Part shown: piece after piece, positions 21,226 to 31,880 of the stretch
How the letters are laid out: each line of letters starts with the position of its first letter
Numbering within the stretch: the stretch's first letter is position 1
From: Leclercia sp. 29361
GTDB taxonomy: Bacteria; Pseudomonadota; Gammaproteobacteria; Enterobacterales; Enterobacteriaceae
Length of the DNA stretch: 64,000 nt
NCBI RefSeq assembly: GCF_011290365.1
Contig: NZ_CP049786.1
Span: 1,674,001 to 1,738,000 of the forward strand
Reading direction: 5' to 3'
Translations under genes and position numbers: made by a program
The notes under the pieces: generated by a model
The model's input: only the letters and a program-made list of their open reading frames with translations
Databases searched by the model: none
Told to the model about the DNA's origin: nothing

Positions 21226-22863
21226 ATGGAAAATAAGAGTGGAGAGGCGAAAGTGCAGAAGGTCAAAAACTGGTCGCCGGTGTGGATCTTCCCCATCGTG
21301 ACCGCGCTGATCGGTGCCTGGATCCTGTTTTATCATTATAGCCATCAGGGCCCGGTCGTGACGCTGATCACCACTAACGCCGAGGGGATTGAGGGCGGTA
21401 AAACGACCATCAAGAGCCGCAGCGTGGATGTGGGGGTAGTCGAGAGCGCAACCCTGACCGACGACCTGACCCACGTAGAAATTACCGCCCGCCTCAACGC
21501 CGGTATGGAGAAGCTGCTGCATGGCGACTCGGTGTTTTGGGTGGTGAAACCGCAGGTGGGTCGCGAAGGTATTAGCGGCCTGGGGACGCTGTTATCCGGG
21601 GCTTATATTGAACTGCAGCCGGGGAAACAGGGATCTCAACCGGAGCAGTATCAACTGCTGGATTCTCCGCCGCTGGCACCGCCGGATGCGAAGGGGATCC
21701 GCGTGATCCTCGACAGTAAAAAAGCCGGTCAGCTGAGCCCGGGCGATCCGGTGCTGTTCCGCGGCTATCGCGTCGGTTCTGTGGAAACCAGTACCTTTGA
21801 CACGCAAAAACGCACCATCAGCTATCAGCTGTTTATCAACGCGCCGAACGATCGTCTGGTCACGGGTAACGTCCGCTTCTGGAAAGACAGCGGTATTGCC
21901 GTCGACTTAACCTCAGCGGGAATGCGCGTTGAGATGGGCTCGCTCTCCACGCTGTTTGGCGGCGGAGTCAGCTTTGACGTGCCGGAAGGGATGGATCAGG
22001 GACAGCCAGTCGCACAAAAAACCGCGTTCAGGCTGTATGACGATCAGAAGAGCATTCAGGATTCGCTCTATACCGACCATGTCGACTACCTGATGTTCTT
22101 CAAGGATTCTGTCCGCGGCCTGCAGCCGGGCGCGCCGGTTGAATTCCGTGGCATCCGTCTCGGCACCGTTGGCAAAGTGCCGTTCTTCGCACCGGGCATG
22201 CGTCAGGTGCTGGATGACGATTACCGTATCCCCGTCCTGATCCGCATTGAGCCGGAGCGTCTGATTAATCAGGTTGGCGATACGCCTGATATCGCTCAGC
22301 ATATCGAAGGGTTGATGAAGCGCGGCCTGCGCGGTTCGCTCAAAACCGGTAACCTGGTGACCGGGGCGCTGTATGTGGATATGGACTTCTTCCCGAAAGA
22401 GCCGCCGGTGAAAGAGATCCGCGAGTTCTCGGGCTACAAAATCATCCCGACCGTGAGCAGTGGACTGGCACAGATCCAGCAGCGTCTGATGGAGACGCTG
22501 GATAAGATCAACAGCCTGCCGCTCAATCCGATGATTCAACAGGCCACCAATACGCTTAGCGAGAGCCAGGCGACGATGCGCCGTCTGCAGGCCACGCTGG
22601 ATAATCTCAACAAGCTGACCGCCAGCCAGTCGATGCAGCAGCTGCCTCAGGACATGCAGAAAACGCTGCGTGAACTGAACCGCAGTATGCAGGGCTTCCA
22701 GCCAGGTTCAGCGGCGTACAACAAGATGGTGGCGGATATGCAGCGCCTCGATCAGGTTCTGCGTGAACTGCAGCCGGTGCTGAAGACGCTGAACACCAAG
22801 AGCAACGCGCTGGTATTCGAAGCGAAAGACAAAAAGGACCCTGAGCCGAAGGGGGCTAAATAA
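21226..22863 (+). CDS. pqiB: MCE-family periplasmic lipid-transport protein PqiB
   Basis: 545 residues. The start is chosen at MENKSGEAKVQ, which aligns with E. coli PqiB (546) and lies 4 bp after pqiA; a longer frame from 21190 overlaps pqiA and has no support. One N-terminal membrane helix (~15-35) is followed by three MCE domains and a C-terminal helix-rich needle (~420-530). It forms a hexameric syringe-like channel spanning the periplasm. Confidence 0.94.
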   Translation: MENKSGEAKVQKVKNWSPVWIFPIVTALIGAWILFYHYSHQGPVVTLITTNAEGIEGGKTTIKSRSVDVGVVESATLTDDLTHVEITARLNAGMEKLLHGDSVFWVVKPQVGREGISGLGTLLSGAYIELQPGKQGSQPEQYQLLDSPPLAPPDAKGIRVILDSKKAGQLSPGDPVLFRGYRVGSVETSTFDTQKRTISYQLFINAPNDRLVTGNVRFWKDSGIAVDLTSAGMRVEMGSLSTLFGGGVSFDVPEGMDQGQPVAQKTAFRLYDDQKSIQDSLYTDHVDYLMFFKDSVRGLQPGAPVEFRGIRLGTVGKVPFFAPGMRQVLDDDYRIPVLIRIEPERLINQVGDTPDIAQHIEGLMKRGLRGSLKTGNLVTGALYVDMDFFPKEPPVKEIREFSGYKIIPTVSSGLAQIQQRLMETLDKINSLPLNPMIQQATNTLSESQATMRRLQATLDNLNKLTASQSMQQLPQDMQKTLRELNRSMQGFQPGSAAYNKMVADMQRLDQVLRELQPVLKTLNTKSNALVFEAKDKKDPEPKGAK

Positions 22864-23426
22864 TGAAAAAGTGGCTAATGATTACCGCAGTGGCGCTCCT
22901 GACCGCCTGTAGCTCAGCAGAGAACAAGAGCTATTATCAACTGCCTGTGGCCGCGCAGGCGGGCGGGCAAAGTACCGCCAGCCAGGGGAACCGCCTGCTG
23001 TGGGTAGAGCAGGTGGCGGTACCGGATTACCTGGCCGGTAATGGTGTGGTTTATCAAACCAGCGATGTGCAGTATGTCATCGCCAATAACAACCTGTGGG
23101 CCAGCCCGCTGGATCAGCAGCTGCGTAACACGCTGGTTGCAAATCTCAGCAGCCAGCTGCCGGGATGGGTGGTGGCGTCGCAGCCGCTGGGTAGCGACCA
23201 GGATACGCTCAACGTCAACGTGACCAACTTCCATGGTCGCTATGATGGCAGGGTGATTGTCAGTGGGGAATGGTTGCTGAATCATCAGGGCCAGCTGATA
23301 AAGCGGCCTTTCCATCTGGAGTTAACCCAGCAAAAGGATGGTTATGATGAGATGGTGAAAGTGCTGGCACAGGGGTGGGCGCAGGAGTCCGCTAGTATTG
23401 CCAGAGAGATTTCTCGTCTGCCATAA
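22863..23426 (+). CDS. pqiC: outer-membrane lipoprotein PqiC
   Basis: A 187-residue lipoprotein with lipobox LLTACSS (Cys 16) and the ABC-type transport auxiliary fold. It docks PqiB at the outer membrane. Its ATG overlaps the pqiB stop by one base (TAATG), so translation is coupled. Confidence 0.94.
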   Translation: MKKWLMITAVALLTACSSAENKSYYQLPVAAQAGGQSTASQGNRLLWVEQVAVPDYLAGNGVVYQTSDVQYVIANNNLWASPLDQQLRNTLVANLSSQLPGWVVASQPLGSDQDTLNVNVTNFHGRYDGRVIVSGEWLLNHQGQLIKRPFHLELTQQKDGYDEMVKVLAQGWAQESASIAREISRLP

Positions 23427-23445
23427 GTAAAATTCATCGCATCAG

Positions 23446-23482
23446 GCCGCAGTTAGCGTCACGCTAATTGCGGCTTTTTTTT
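23446..23482 (+). terminator. pqiABC terminator
   Basis: CCGCAGTTAGCG pairs with CGCTAATTGCGG around a three-base loop and is followed by eight T. Confidence 0.88.
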
Positions 23483-23681
23483 CGTTTTATGCTCAGGCCG
23501 TTACTTGTGCCGCGTCACACTTTTTGTACAAATGAACTTCTGACCAGGTCACAAATATGACACTGGCGTGAATTTTGCGCATTGACGCTAAGCGGGAATC
23601 AGGGTATTCGTTATCTGTGGTTGCACGTTTTGTAATCACTGTTTTCTTTTCCACCAGATCAAATAATGAGGGAAACGAGGC

Positions 23682-23849
23682 ATGAAGAGACAGAAACGAG
23701 ATCGCCTTGAAAGGGCTCATCAACGTGGTTATCAGGCTGGCATCGCCGGACGTTCTAAAGAAATGTGTCCCTATCAGACCATCAATCAAAGGTCGCAATG
23801 GTTAGGGGGCTGGCGAGAAGCCATCGGAGACAGGGCAGTACTTGCTTGA
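23682..23849 (+). CDS. rmf: ribosome modulation factor
   Basis: A 55-residue basic protein that differs from E. coli RMF (55 aa) at only a few residues, mostly near the C-terminus; MKRQKRDRLERAH and RSQWLGGWREA are intact. It binds 70S ribosomes in stationary phase and drives 100S dimers. GAGGGAAACGAGG precedes the ATG. The 255 bp between pqiC and rmf contain no other gene and should carry the growth-rate (ppGpp/CRP) controlled promoter. Confidence 0.97.
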   Translation: MKRQKRDRLERAHQRGYQAGIAGRSKEMCPYQTINQRSQWLGGWREAIGDRAVLA

Positions 23850-23868
23850 TAGCGTCTCTTTAAAAAAA

Positions 23869-23893
23869 GAAACCTCCGCAGTGCGGAGGTTTC
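23869..23893. terminator. terminator shared by rmf and fabA
   Basis: AAACCTCCGCA/TGCGGAGGTTT perfect stem with A- and T-rich flanks, between two convergent genes. Confidence 0.85.
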
Positions 23894-23922
23894 GCCGTTT
23901 TATGCTTTGGTAAAAGCAAAAA

Positions 23923-24441
23923 TCAGAATGCGGAAGTGTCCTGGAACAGACCCACTTTCAGGTCATTCGCCGTGTAGATCAGACGACCGTCGACCAGCAC
24001 TTCGCCATCCGCCAGGCCCATGATCAGGCGACGGTTAACAATGCGTTTGAAGTGAATACGGTAGGTCACTTTTTTCGCGGTCGGCAGAACCTGACCGGTG
24101 AATTTCACTTCGCCAACGCCCAGGGCGCGGCCTTTGCCTTCGCCACCCAGCCAGCCGAGGTAGAAACCAACCAGCTGCCACATCGCGTCCAGACCCAGGC
24201 AGCCTGGCATCACTGGATCGCCAATAAAGTGGCAACCAAAGAACCACAGGTCCGGGTTGATATCGAGCTCTGCTTCTACGTAACCCTTATCGAAGTTGCC
24301 GCCGGTTTCCGTCATCTTAACGACACGGTCCATCATCAGCATGTTCGGGGCCGGTAACTGCGGGCCTTTAGCACCAAACAGTTCACCGCGACCAGAGGCA
24401 AGAAGATCTTCTTTTGTATAGGATTCGCGTTTATCTACCAT
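23923..24441 (-). CDS. fabA: 3-hydroxydecanoyl-[ACP] dehydratase/isomerase
   Basis: A 172-residue cytoplasmic enzyme, identical in length to E. coli FabA. It dehydrates 3-hydroxydecanoyl-ACP and isomerises the product to cis-3-decenoyl-ACP, the branch point to unsaturated fatty acids. The catalytic His is in [11 protein letters not shown] and the Asp in GCLGLDAMW. The start is [10 protein letters not shown]; the open frame runs 66 codons further into lonH but that part is not conserved. Confidence 0.98.
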   Translation of the reverse strand: MVDKRESYTKEDLLASGRGELFGAKGPQLPAPNMLMMDRVVKMTETGGNFDKGYVEAELDINPDLWFFGCHFIGDPVMPGCLGLDAMWQLVGFYLGWLGGEGKGRALGVGEVKFTGQVLPTAKKVTYRIHFKRIVNRRLIMGLADGEVLVDGRLIYTANDLKVGLFQDTSAF

Positions 24442-24480
24442 GTTCTCAGTATGCCTTATTTTAGTGAAGGACGCAGGATA

Positions 24481-24516
24481 GCTAACACGTGTACGCTGAA
24501 CAAGTCCGATCAGTTC
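24481..24516 (-). promoter_or_regulatory. FabR and FadR sites of the fabA promoter
   Basis: On the minus strand, AGCGTACACGTGTTAGC (24481-24497) is the palindromic FabR site type and GAACTGATCGGACTTGTTC (24498-24516) resembles the FadR activator site of E. coli fabA. The FadR site overlaps the last codons of lonH. Site identity is from knowledge of the E. coli promoter. Confidence 0.75.
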
Positions 24517-26270
24517 GGCGTGAACCAGTTCAACCAGCGTAACGGCCAGGGATAACGATGGCGTGCTTCCTGCTGTGTTGCCTGCGCAATACGCTCCTGG
24601 ATGCTGTGCATCAGCGTGTTCTGCCCTTCGGCATCCCACTCCAGGTTTGTCAGTAAGGGTAGCGCATCTGCGATATCTTCGATCGCCCAGAGGCTGAATT
24701 GTTCCTCTTCTACCGCGGTCAGCAGTTCCTGACTGAGGCTGAGATGACGCACGTTCGGCAGGGGAATAATAACGCCCTGTTTACCGTTCAGTCCGCGCTG
24801 CTGGCAAACGGTAAAGAAGCCTTCAATCTTCTCGTTCAGACCGCCGACCGGCTGCGCGCGACCAAACTGATCCACCGAACCGGTGATGGCAATGCTCTGA
24901 TTCACCGGCACATCGGCCAGGGCACTGATTAACGCGCACAGTTCAGCCATCGAGGCGCTGTCGCCATCGACTTCGCTGTAGGACTGCTCGAAGGTCAACG
25001 AGGCGGTGAAGGGGATCTGCTGCTCAAGCTGCAGTTCCGACATCAGATAAGCCTGCATGATCATCATGCCCTTGGCGTGAATGTTCCCGCCCAGTTCGGC
25101 TTTACGTTCCACATCGATAAATTCACCGTCACCGATGTGTACAACGCAGCTGATACGGGACGGCTCGCCAAAGGCGCGCGGATGACCCGGGAACTCAATC
25201 ACCGACAGGGCGTTGATCTGTCCGACGCGTTCACCTTCGGTTTCGACCAGGATCTGCTCCAGCAGGATCTCGTCCTGCATGCGATCGGCAAGGTAGCCCT
25301 CGCGCCACTCTCGCTGCACCAGCATCTGGGAGAGCTGTTCGCCGGTAATGGTGTCGTCTTCCGTCATGGCTGCGGCTTCACGCAACTGCTTGCCAAGCCA
25401 GAGAGGACAAAGCGGCAGGGTCTCCTGGTCGCCGGTGTAGCGCACCGCTTCGCGGATCAGCACCGGCCAGGCATCGGCTGCCGGGGTTGGCAACTGCGCG
25501 CGTTCGCAAACGGCATGCACCCACTGGAGCCATTGCAGCATATCTTCGGCATCCGCGATCTGCGTGCTGTCTTCAAACTCGCTGTACACCACCTGATCGG
25601 CCAGCTCGGGTTCCATCTCCTGGAAATCGGCCAGTGCTTCGCGATCGCCAATCAGCACCACTTTCAGGGAGAGCGGCATAGAAGGCACTGCGACCGGAAG
25701 AGGGCGCGACTCATCATACGCCACCCAGTCAAACCGCTGCTGACTGACGCTGTTTTTCAGGCGCATCCACAGCAGAGGCTGGGCCAGTAGGGTGCGCAGC
25801 GAGATGAGCAGCACGCCGCCGTTAGCCTGATGCACCAGGCCAGGATGCAGGGTCAACTCGCCGTTAAACTGGCGCAGGCAACCGAACAGTTGTTCTGCTT
25901 CTGTCCAGCCCGCCGGGACGATGTTGCCTGTGACCGCAAAACGGCCATCGGGTACGGTCGCCGGTTCAAAGGTGACTGTGTGTCCGCTGATGCGGTATTC
26001 ACCCCCAAAGACCGTCCCGGTTTCTGGTTGCAGCTGCCGCATGGCATCCGCCAGAAGATTCAGGTACTCCGCTTCGTCTGGCGCTTTCAACAACATGAAC
26101 GGTGAGGTTGCCCACGGGCTCAACACCTGCTCCAGTGCGTAATGCAAACGGGGCTGTGTGTCACTGAGGATGTATTCGTGTTCTTTCGCGAGATCTGGCT
26201 GTGCAAACAGTTCCTGATAGCTTTCGGTATCCGGAACCAGGTCACGCCATGCAAGTTTCGTAATGGTCAA
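24510..26270 (-). CDS. lonH: Lon-like protease LonH (YcbZ)
   Basis: A 586-residue protein, the same length as E. coli YcbZ, of the LonB/archaeal-Lon-like group. The C-terminal serine-lysine protease domain has the catalytic Ser in [13 protein letters not shown] and the Lys in [10 protein letters not shown]. The N-terminal AAA-like part lacks a clear Walker A, as is usual in this family. Cytoplasmic; physiological substrates are poorly known. Upstream of fabA on the same strand; the fabA promoter lies in its 3' end and the short gap. Confidence 0.93.
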   Translation of the reverse strand: MTITKLAWRDLVPDTESYQELFAQPDLAKEHEYILSDTQPRLHYALEQVLSPWATSPFMLLKAPDEAEYLNLLADAMRQLQPETGTVFGGEYRISGHTVTFEPATVPDGRFAVTGNIVPAGWTEAEQLFGCLRQFNGELTLHPGLVHQANGGVLLISLRTLLAQPLLWMRLKNSVSQQRFDWVAYDESRPLPVAVPSMPLSLKVVLIGDREALADFQEMEPELADQVVYSEFEDSTQIADAEDMLQWLQWVHAVCERAQLPTPAADAWPVLIREAVRYTGDQETLPLCPLWLGKQLREAAAMTEDDTITGEQLSQMLVQREWREGYLADRMQDEILLEQILVETEGERVGQINALSVIEFPGHPRAFGEPSRISCVVHIGDGEFIDVERKAELGGNIHAKGMMIMQAYLMSELQLEQQIPFTASLTFEQSYSEVDGDSASMAELCALISALADVPVNQSIAITGSVDQFGRAQPVGGLNEKIEGFFTVCQQRGLNGKQGVIIPLPNVRHLSLSQELLTAVEEEQFSLWAIEDIADALPLLTNLEWDAEGQNTLMHSIQERIAQATQQEARHRYPWPLRWLNWFTPN

Positions 26271-26456
26271 AGTTGATGTTTTTTAGTCAGAAGTAAAACG
26301 ATGGAGTATACCGTAAGGCGCAGGCTCTGCCCATGAGGGAATGGGCGTTTCCAGAGATGAATGCATCGCCACGTATCACAGGATATGATTTCTTTTCAGC
26401 AGATTGCCAAAAAACTGATATTCTGAACACAGTTACACGGTCACACTGAGATCGCA

Positions 26457-26912
26457 ATGAAATACCAACAACTGGAAAATCTCGAAAGCGGCTGGAAATG
26501 GAAGTATCTGGTCAAAAAACACCGTGAAGGGGAATTGATCACGTGCTACCTCGAAGCCAGTGCTGCAAAAGAAGCTGTAGATTTATTGCTGACCCTCGAA
26601 AACGAACCCATTCTGGTCAACGGCTGGATAGATAAACACATCAATCCGGCGCTACTGAACCGCATGAAGCAGACTATCCGTGCGCGGCGAAAACGGCATT
26701 TCAATGCTGAGCACCAGCATACGCGGAAGAAGTCGATCGATCTGGAGTTTATGGTCTGGCAACGTCTGGCCGGACTGGCCCAGCGCCGCGGAAAAACCCT
26801 GTCAGAAACTATCGTCCAGCTCATTGAAGATGCGGAACATAAAGAGAAGTACGCCAGTCAGATGTCGACCCTGAAAACCGATCTCCAGGCGCTGCTGTCC
26901 AGTAAGAAGTAG
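26457..26912 (+). CDS. matP: Ter macrodomain organiser MatP
   Basis: A 151-residue DNA-binding protein (E. coli 150) with an N-terminal four-helix part, a ribbon-helix-helix domain (~residues 80-130, [24 protein letters not shown] region) and a C-terminal coiled coil. It binds matS sites in the terminus region and links it to the divisome. Divergent from lonH; followed by a terminator shared with ompA. Confidence 0.96.
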   Translation: MKYQQLENLESGWKWKYLVKKHREGELITCYLEASAAKEAVDLLLTLENEPILVNGWIDKHINPALLNRMKQTIRARRKRHFNAEHQHTRKKSIDLEFMVWQRLAGLAQRRGKTLSETIVQLIEDAEHKEKYASQMSTLKTDLQALLSSKK

Positions 26913-26935
26913 CGTTTTACTTTCCTTCAGGCAAT

Positions 26936-26965
26936 AAAAAACCCCGCAACACGGCGGGGTTTTTT
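26936..26965. terminator. bidirectional terminator between matP and ompA
   Basis: AAAAAACCCCGC / GCGGGGTTTTTT-type stem with a short loop, A-run and T-run on its two sides, between convergent genes. Confidence 0.9.
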
Positions 26966-26978
26966 GTCAGACGATAAC

Positions 26979-28034
26979 TTATGCCGCTGGCTGAGTTACA
27001 ACGTCTTTGATGCCTTTAACTTCGATCTCTACGCGACGATCTGGTGCCAGGCAGTCGATCAGTGCAGCGCGAGGTTTCACGTTGTCACAGGTAGCACCGG
27101 TAACTGGGTTAGATTCGCCCATACCACGTGGGGAGATCTTGTTAGCTGGGATACCTTTAGAGATCAGGTAATCAACAACAGACTGAGCACGTTTCTCGGA
27201 CAGACCCTGGTTGTAGGCGTCAGAACCGATACGGTCGGTGTAACCCAGAACAACTACGGAACCGTCTTTAGGATCCAGGTTGCTCAGCTGGGTGTACAGC
27301 TGATCCAGAGCCTGCTGGCCTTCTGGTTTCAGAGTTGATTTGTTGAAGTTGAACAGAACGTCAGACTTCAGAGTGAAGTGCTTGGTCTGTACTTCTGGCG
27401 CTGGAGCTGGAGCTGGAGCAACGATTGGCGCTGCTTCTTCCTGCTGGCCGAAACGGTAAGAAACACCTACGCTCAGCATGCCGTTGTCTGGACGAACACC
27501 AACGGTGTTGCCGTCGCCGATGTTGTTAACCCACTGGTATTCCAGACGGGTAGCAACGTCACGGGTCATTGCCCACTCAACGCCACCTGCGAATACTGGA
27601 GATACGCCAGTGTCATGGTCGTCGCCAGCGATGCTGTTGCTGGAGTCTGCACGCCATACCATGCCGCCCAGACGGGTGTAGATGTCTACAGCGTCATTTA
27701 CTGGGTAGCCCAGTTTAGCAGTCAGCTGAACGCCCTGTGCTTTGAAAGCACCGTTAACGTTGTCACCTTTGTAAGGCATGCGGCCCAGCCAGTCGTAACC
27801 CATTTCGAAACCAACGTACGGGTTAACCTGATAACCACCGAACGCGCCTGCGCCCAGCTGGCTTTCGTGAGTTGGGCCGTCGTTGTTCAGAGCGTCGTTA
27901 TACCAGCCAGTGTCATGGAACTGAGACCAGCCCAGTTTGCCACCTGCATACCAGGTATTATCTTTCGGAGCGGCCTGCGCTACGGTAGCGAAACCTGCCA
28001 GTGCCACTGCAATCGCGATAGCTGTCTTTTTCAT
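26979..28034 (-). CDS. ompA: outer membrane protein A
   Basis: 351 residues: signal peptide ([21 protein letters not shown]), an eight-strand beta-barrel (mature ~1-170), a Pro-Ala linker ([11 protein letters not shown]) and a periplasmic peptidoglycan-binding OmpA-C domain with the NxxLSxxRA-type motif [17 protein letters not shown] and a cysteine pair (ATC...LIDC). A major structural protein of the outer membrane. Start chosen at MKKTAIA; the upstream in-frame codons belong to the conserved untranslated leader. Confidence 0.98.
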   Translation of the reverse strand: MKKTAIAIAVALAGFATVAQAAPKDNTWYAGGKLGWSQFHDTGWYNDALNNDGPTHESQLGAGAFGGYQVNPYVGFEMGYDWLGRMPYKGDNVNGAFKAQGVQLTAKLGYPVNDAVDIYTRLGGMVWRADSSNSIAGDDHDTGVSPVFAGGVEWAMTRDVATRLEYQWVNNIGDGNTVGVRPDNGMLSVGVSYRFGQQEEAAPIVAPAPAPAPEVQTKHFTLKSDVLFNFNKSTLKPEGQQALDQLYTQLSNLDPKDGSVVVLGYTDRIGSDAYNQGLSEKRAQSVVDYLISKGIPANKISPRGMGESNPVTGATCDNVKPRAALIDCLAPDRRVEIEVKGIKDVVTQPAA

Positions 28035-28170
28035 TTTTTGCGCCTCGTTATCATCCAAAAATCGCCATGAGAATCTCAATGAGAGTCACGGTTAAATCCT
28101 TCACCGGGGGGCGGGGACAAAGAGTAAAGCTACCGATATCTTCGGCTTAGGCCGAGCACCCCTGGCGATG
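28035..28170 (-). promoter_or_regulatory. ompA 5' untranslated leader with stabilising hairpin
   Basis: The long leader before ompA keeps, in E. coli order, the GCTCGGCCTAAGCCGA hairpin (28141-28156) and the GGTGAAGGATTTAACC and GGATGATAACGAGGCGC segments. In E. coli the leader hairpins give the mRNA its long half-life, and the sRNA MicA pairs near the ribosome site. The remaining 28171-28388 stretch holds the promoter and sulA downstream region; I see no gene there. Confidence 0.7.
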
Positions 28171-28388
28171 TAAAGTCTACAACGTACCTGAAAACTTACA
28201 AGTGTGAACTCCGTCAGGCATATGAAAAAAAAAGTTTTGTATACACAATATTTAACATTTAGGGCGAAGTTTTAGGCGTGCTAAACTGGAGGAAGCCGCG
28301 GCAGACAAGACTTGTCGCGGCTTTTAGAAATGGAACCAACGGCGTACAGCGCTTGCAAAAAAAATTCCAGGAAAACTCTTATTTTTAC

Positions 28389-28898
28389 TTAGTGATACAA
28401 ATTTGAGTGAATTTTTAGCCCAGATAGGTGTCCGTTGCCCAGAACATTCATCCGAACGGGACGCATAATAAAGCCCAATGCGTTACCTTCTTCTGCCGCT
28501 TCGGCCAGGCGATGTTGTTCCATTTCGGTTAACTCTTCCGTAAACCAGCCAATCACCACGCTGTAATTGCCGGTACGCAATGCCCTCACCATAGATTCTA
28601 CAGTATGGCAGGGATCCATCTGGCTAACCTGCATCACTTTAGTGAGCGGTAAACCTGCGGATTGCACCCATTCCCGACTCAATTTCTGCTGCGGCGTGAG
28701 CCACAGCTGCCAGCGAGACTGTTGACCAAGCTGCTGCAATAGCGGCAGCAATAACAGCTGCGTCATCATGGGCTGGTCTTCACGGTAAAGCACTTCACTG
28801 ATCAACCCGGTAGACATGTAAGCAGCGGAACTCCGTGCACTTTTGCCGGCGGAAGAAGAGAAAGTTGTGGAACGCTTTGCATAGCCTGAAGAGTACAT
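28389..28898 (-). CDS. sulA: SOS cell-division inhibitor SulA
   Basis: 169 residues, the E. coli length. SulA binds FtsZ and blocks septation during the SOS response and is degraded by Lon; the C-terminal HSNLYH tail needed for Lon recognition is intact. The central block ([19 protein letters not shown]) is strongly conserved, the N-terminal 25 residues much less. Start set at [10 protein letters not shown], 22 bp from the LexA box; an upstream ATG at 28967 would place the LexA box inside the gene. Confidence 0.96.
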   Translation of the reverse strand: MYSSGYAKRSTTFSSSAGKSARSSAAYMSTGLISEVLYREDQPMMTQLLLLPLLQQLGQQSRWQLWLTPQQKLSREWVQSAGLPLTKVMQVSQMDPCHTVESMVRALRTGNYSVVIGWFTEELTEMEQHRLAEAAEEGNALGFIMRPVRMNVLGNGHLSGLKIHSNLYH

Positions 28899-28920
28899 AA
28901 TCAATCCAGCCCTGTAGTTA

Positions 28921-28936
28921 CTGTATGGATATACAG
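28921..28936 (-). promoter_or_regulatory. LexA box of sulA
   Basis: CTGTATGGATATACAG fits CTGT-N8-ACAG exactly, is flanked by TA on both sides and lies 22 bp before the sulA start codon. Confidence 0.95.
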
Positions 28937-29115
28937 TAACCCCTGTACGTCTAAAGATCAACCTCAATTTCGGAAAGCTCCTCGCAAATTTGGGTTGTTA
29001 TTCAGGCGGATTGAAAAATCATCTTGCCGTTCGATCATAAGTTACCTATTTTTTGACTAACGGATCCGTTAACCAATAACTTCACTATTACTACATGATT
29101 TAAAAGGGAAATATC

Positions 29116-29742
29116 ATGAAAAAGTTATCTTATGAACGGATCTATCAATCTACGAAATATCTTTCACCCCTTGGTGAAGTCCAGCATCGCGCGCTGTTTG
29201 GCGGGTATACCCTGGCGGTGGATGACGCGGTCTTTGCGATGGTATCTGACGGTGAGTTATACCTGCGCGCCTGTGAAGAGAGCGCACAGTATTGCGTCAA
29301 AAATACCTCCTCTTACTTAACGCTGGTTAAGAGGGGGCGCCCGATTTTGCTGAATTACTACCGCGTGGATGAGGCGCTCTGGCAGGATCAGGATAAGCTT
29401 CTGCAGCTCTCCTCCTTTGCCCTCGAAGCCGCACGACGGGAGCGCCGCGAGCGGTACAAGCGCGACAGGCTGAAAGATTTACCCAATCTCACCTTTCAGC
29501 TTGAGATCCTGCTGAACGAAGCGGGCATCACCGACGAAGAGGCGTTACGCGCCCTCGGCGCCGAGCAGTGCTGGCTGAAGATCAGAGAACTTAACCGGCA
29601 TCTGAGCTACAAGGTGCTGTTTGCGCTGGAGGGGGCCATCGTCGGGCTGCACGAAGCGGCCCTCCCGGAGATCAGACGCCAGGAGCTGGTGGAGTGGTAC
29701 AAAAGGCTGCCCGTGGAGAACAGCCCTCACTCCGGCAGTTGA
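29116..29742 (+). CDS. sxy: competence and CRP-S regulator Sxy (TfoX)
   Basis: 208 residues (E. coli Sxy 209) with TfoX N-terminal (~10-100) and C-terminal (~110-195) domains. Sxy acts with CRP at CRP-S promoters to switch on DNA-uptake genes. Divergent from sulA over 217 bp. Its 3' end overlaps yccS by 16 bp on the opposite strand. Confidence 0.93.
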   Translation: MKKLSYERIYQSTKYLSPLGEVQHRALFGGYTLAVDDAVFAMVSDGELYLRACEESAQYCVKNTSSYLTLVKRGRPILLNYYRVDEALWQDQDKLLQLSSFALEAARRERRERYKRDRLKDLPNLTFQLEILLNEAGITDEEALRALGAEQCWLKIRELNRHLSYKVLFALEGAIVGLHEAALPEIRRQELVEWYKRLPVENSPHSGS

Positions 29743-31862
29743 TTAACATGCTGCTGTAATCGACAAATTTCTGGTAGCAACGCGATAAGCAGACCGATTT
29801 GCTGCAGCACTAACGGAGCTTTGCTCTCGGCACCCGGTTCAATATGCGAAATGCGTTGCGCCAGTTCGGACAGGGCCTGCTGAACACGAGGTTCATCCGC
29901 TGGACGTTGATGAAGCGCATCATCGACATAGCAAACGGCGTCATCAAGTAACGCCAGGATAGCCGGACTGGTCAGCCGCTCGCGGTGTGCGCCCAGGGCC
30001 GATATGTAGCTGGTAAAGGTGTGGTTCAGGCACAACAGGCGAAATGCAGCTTCGCGCGTTTCTGCTGTCGCCCGCGGCTCCGTGGACATGTTCGAGACCA
30101 CCGACGCCAGCTCCGCATCGCGGTTGTAAGCGTCACGCCGGGCTATGCGATACGCCAGACGGTTATCGCGACCCTGATGATACTGCTCAAGAATGGCATC
30201 CAGATACCGGCAGTTGGCATTCATCGCCTGATCCAGCACCCGCGGCAGATTACGGAAGCGCCAGTCCGGCCAGATAAAGCTCACCGCGGCCCAGGCAATG
30301 GCACAGCCGATCAGGGTATCGATGACGCGCGGCAGAGCCACTTCAAAACCTTCCCCGAGGAGGTTGAAACAGAGCAACACCAGCAGGGTAATAAACATGG
30401 TGGCGTGCGCGTACTGCACATTGCGAAACGCAAAAAACAGTACCCCGGTGATCACAATTAAGATCAGCTGGCCTTCCAGAGAGGGGACAAAGTAGAGGAT
30501 GGGCAGCCCGATGGCGACCCCCACCAGCGTGCCGATAATACGCAGCGCCAGCCGGTGGCGAGTAGCATTGTAGTTGGGCTGGCAGACAAACAGACTGGTC
30601 AGCAAAATCCAGTAGCCATGGTTAAGCCCGGTTATCTGTATAAAGGCATAGCCAATGCAGAGTACCACCGACATTCGCACCGCATGGCGGAACAGGGCCG
30701 ATTCCGGCGAAAAGTTGCGGCTTAAGCGCAACCACATATCGCTGAAACCGTGCAGGCTGTCGTCGGCCAGCTGGTTTTCCACATCATTGCGGGGCATGGC
30801 GAGCGCCTGCTCAGATTCGATGGTGGCGAGCTGGGCATCAATGGCGCGCAGGTTATTCAGCAGAAAACCCAGCGCTTTCATCTGTTCAGCTGAGGTCCCA
30901 CTGGCCTGGACACGATCGAGAGCCGCATCCAGGTGCGTGAAGGCCCGCTCAAAACGCGGATCGTGCTGATAGGGGGTGCGCAGCAGGATGGATCGCGACA
31001 GCTGCTGGCAGGCTTGCGACTGCATGGACAGGAGGCGCTGGAAGCGAAACATCACGTCGCTATAGCGAAACTTCTCGCGCAGATCGGCGTACTGAATATG
31101 CGAGGAGCTGGCGCGCTCGTGGATATCCTGTGCCACAAAGTAGTAGTGCAACGTTCGGCGGGTGCCGCGCTGCCCGCGATCGCCGCGTAAACGGGTGAGC
31201 AGCGAGGCTTTGGTCTGGTTCAGCGTAGTCACCAGCTGGCCGTTCGCCAGCGCCAGATCGTACAGCGGTGCCTGACCGTCATCTTCAATATCCGGGTCAA
31301 AGAGCCGGGATTTGAGCTCCAGATAATGCGCCAGCTGCCCATAGCTGCGGGCCAGATTGTCCTGCAGCGGACGAATGGGGAAGATCAGGTGCCCGGCCAG
31401 AGTGAGCAGGTTATACCAGACCGCTCCCAGCAACAGAAGCACCGGTTGCTGATACCACTGGTCGTAAAGCGACACCCCCAGCATGGTATAGATAGCAATC
31501 AGCAGCGCGCCAAAGGCGATGGTGGCGTAACGCTGTCCCAGTCCGCCCAGCAGGATAAAGACGCTGGTGGAGAGCATCAGCCCGAGGGCGAAAAGCCACG
31601 GCCACGGGAAGAGCAGCTCCACCGACGCCGAGGCGATAAAAAAGCAGATCAGCGTGATGACCAGATTGCGCAGCCGACCGGCGAGACGGTCATCCAGATC
31701 GGCCAGCGCCCCGGCCACGACGCCCAGCGTCAGCGGAATGGTCAGCTTTACGTCGCCCAGCCACCAGGGCAGGGCGGTGCTGCCACACAGGGCAATAAAG
31801 ATCCTGACGTTATACAGCCAGGCGCTGTTGAGAGTGTAGCGGCGAAGCAGCGGGCTTAGCAT
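29727..31862 (-). CDS. yccS: inner-membrane protein YccS (FUSC family)
   Basis: 711 residues (E. coli 717), with two blocks of about five membrane helices (~15-150 and ~400-520) each followed by a cytoplasmic helical domain. This is the YccS/YhfK branch of the fusaric-acid-resistance-like family; transport function is inferred for the family but unproven for YccS. Followed 18 bp upstream on the same strand by yccF, an E. coli arrangement. Confidence 0.93.
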   Translation of the reverse strand: MLSPLLRRYTLNSAWLYNVRIFIALCGSTALPWWLGDVKLTIPLTLGVVAGALADLDDRLAGRLRNLVITLICFFIASASVELLFPWPWLFALGLMLSTSVFILLGGLGQRYATIAFGALLIAIYTMLGVSLYDQWYQQPVLLLLGAVWYNLLTLAGHLIFPIRPLQDNLARSYGQLAHYLELKSRLFDPDIEDDGQAPLYDLALANGQLVTTLNQTKASLLTRLRGDRGQRGTRRTLHYYFVAQDIHERASSSHIQYADLREKFRYSDVMFRFQRLLSMQSQACQQLSRSILLRTPYQHDPRFERAFTHLDAALDRVQASGTSAEQMKALGFLLNNLRAIDAQLATIESEQALAMPRNDVENQLADDSLHGFSDMWLRLSRNFSPESALFRHAVRMSVVLCIGYAFIQITGLNHGYWILLTSLFVCQPNYNATRHRLALRIIGTLVGVAIGLPILYFVPSLEGQLILIVITGVLFFAFRNVQYAHATMFITLLVLLCFNLLGEGFEVALPRVIDTLIGCAIAWAAVSFIWPDWRFRNLPRVLDQAMNANCRYLDAILEQYHQGRDNRLAYRIARRDAYNRDAELASVVSNMSTEPRATAETREAAFRLLCLNHTFTSYISALGAHRERLTSPAILALLDDAVCYVDDALHQRPADEPRVQQALSELAQRISHIEPGAESKAPLVLQQIGLLIALLPEICRLQQHVNQLPE

Positions 31863-31880
31863 GAGCGCTCGGGATCCTTG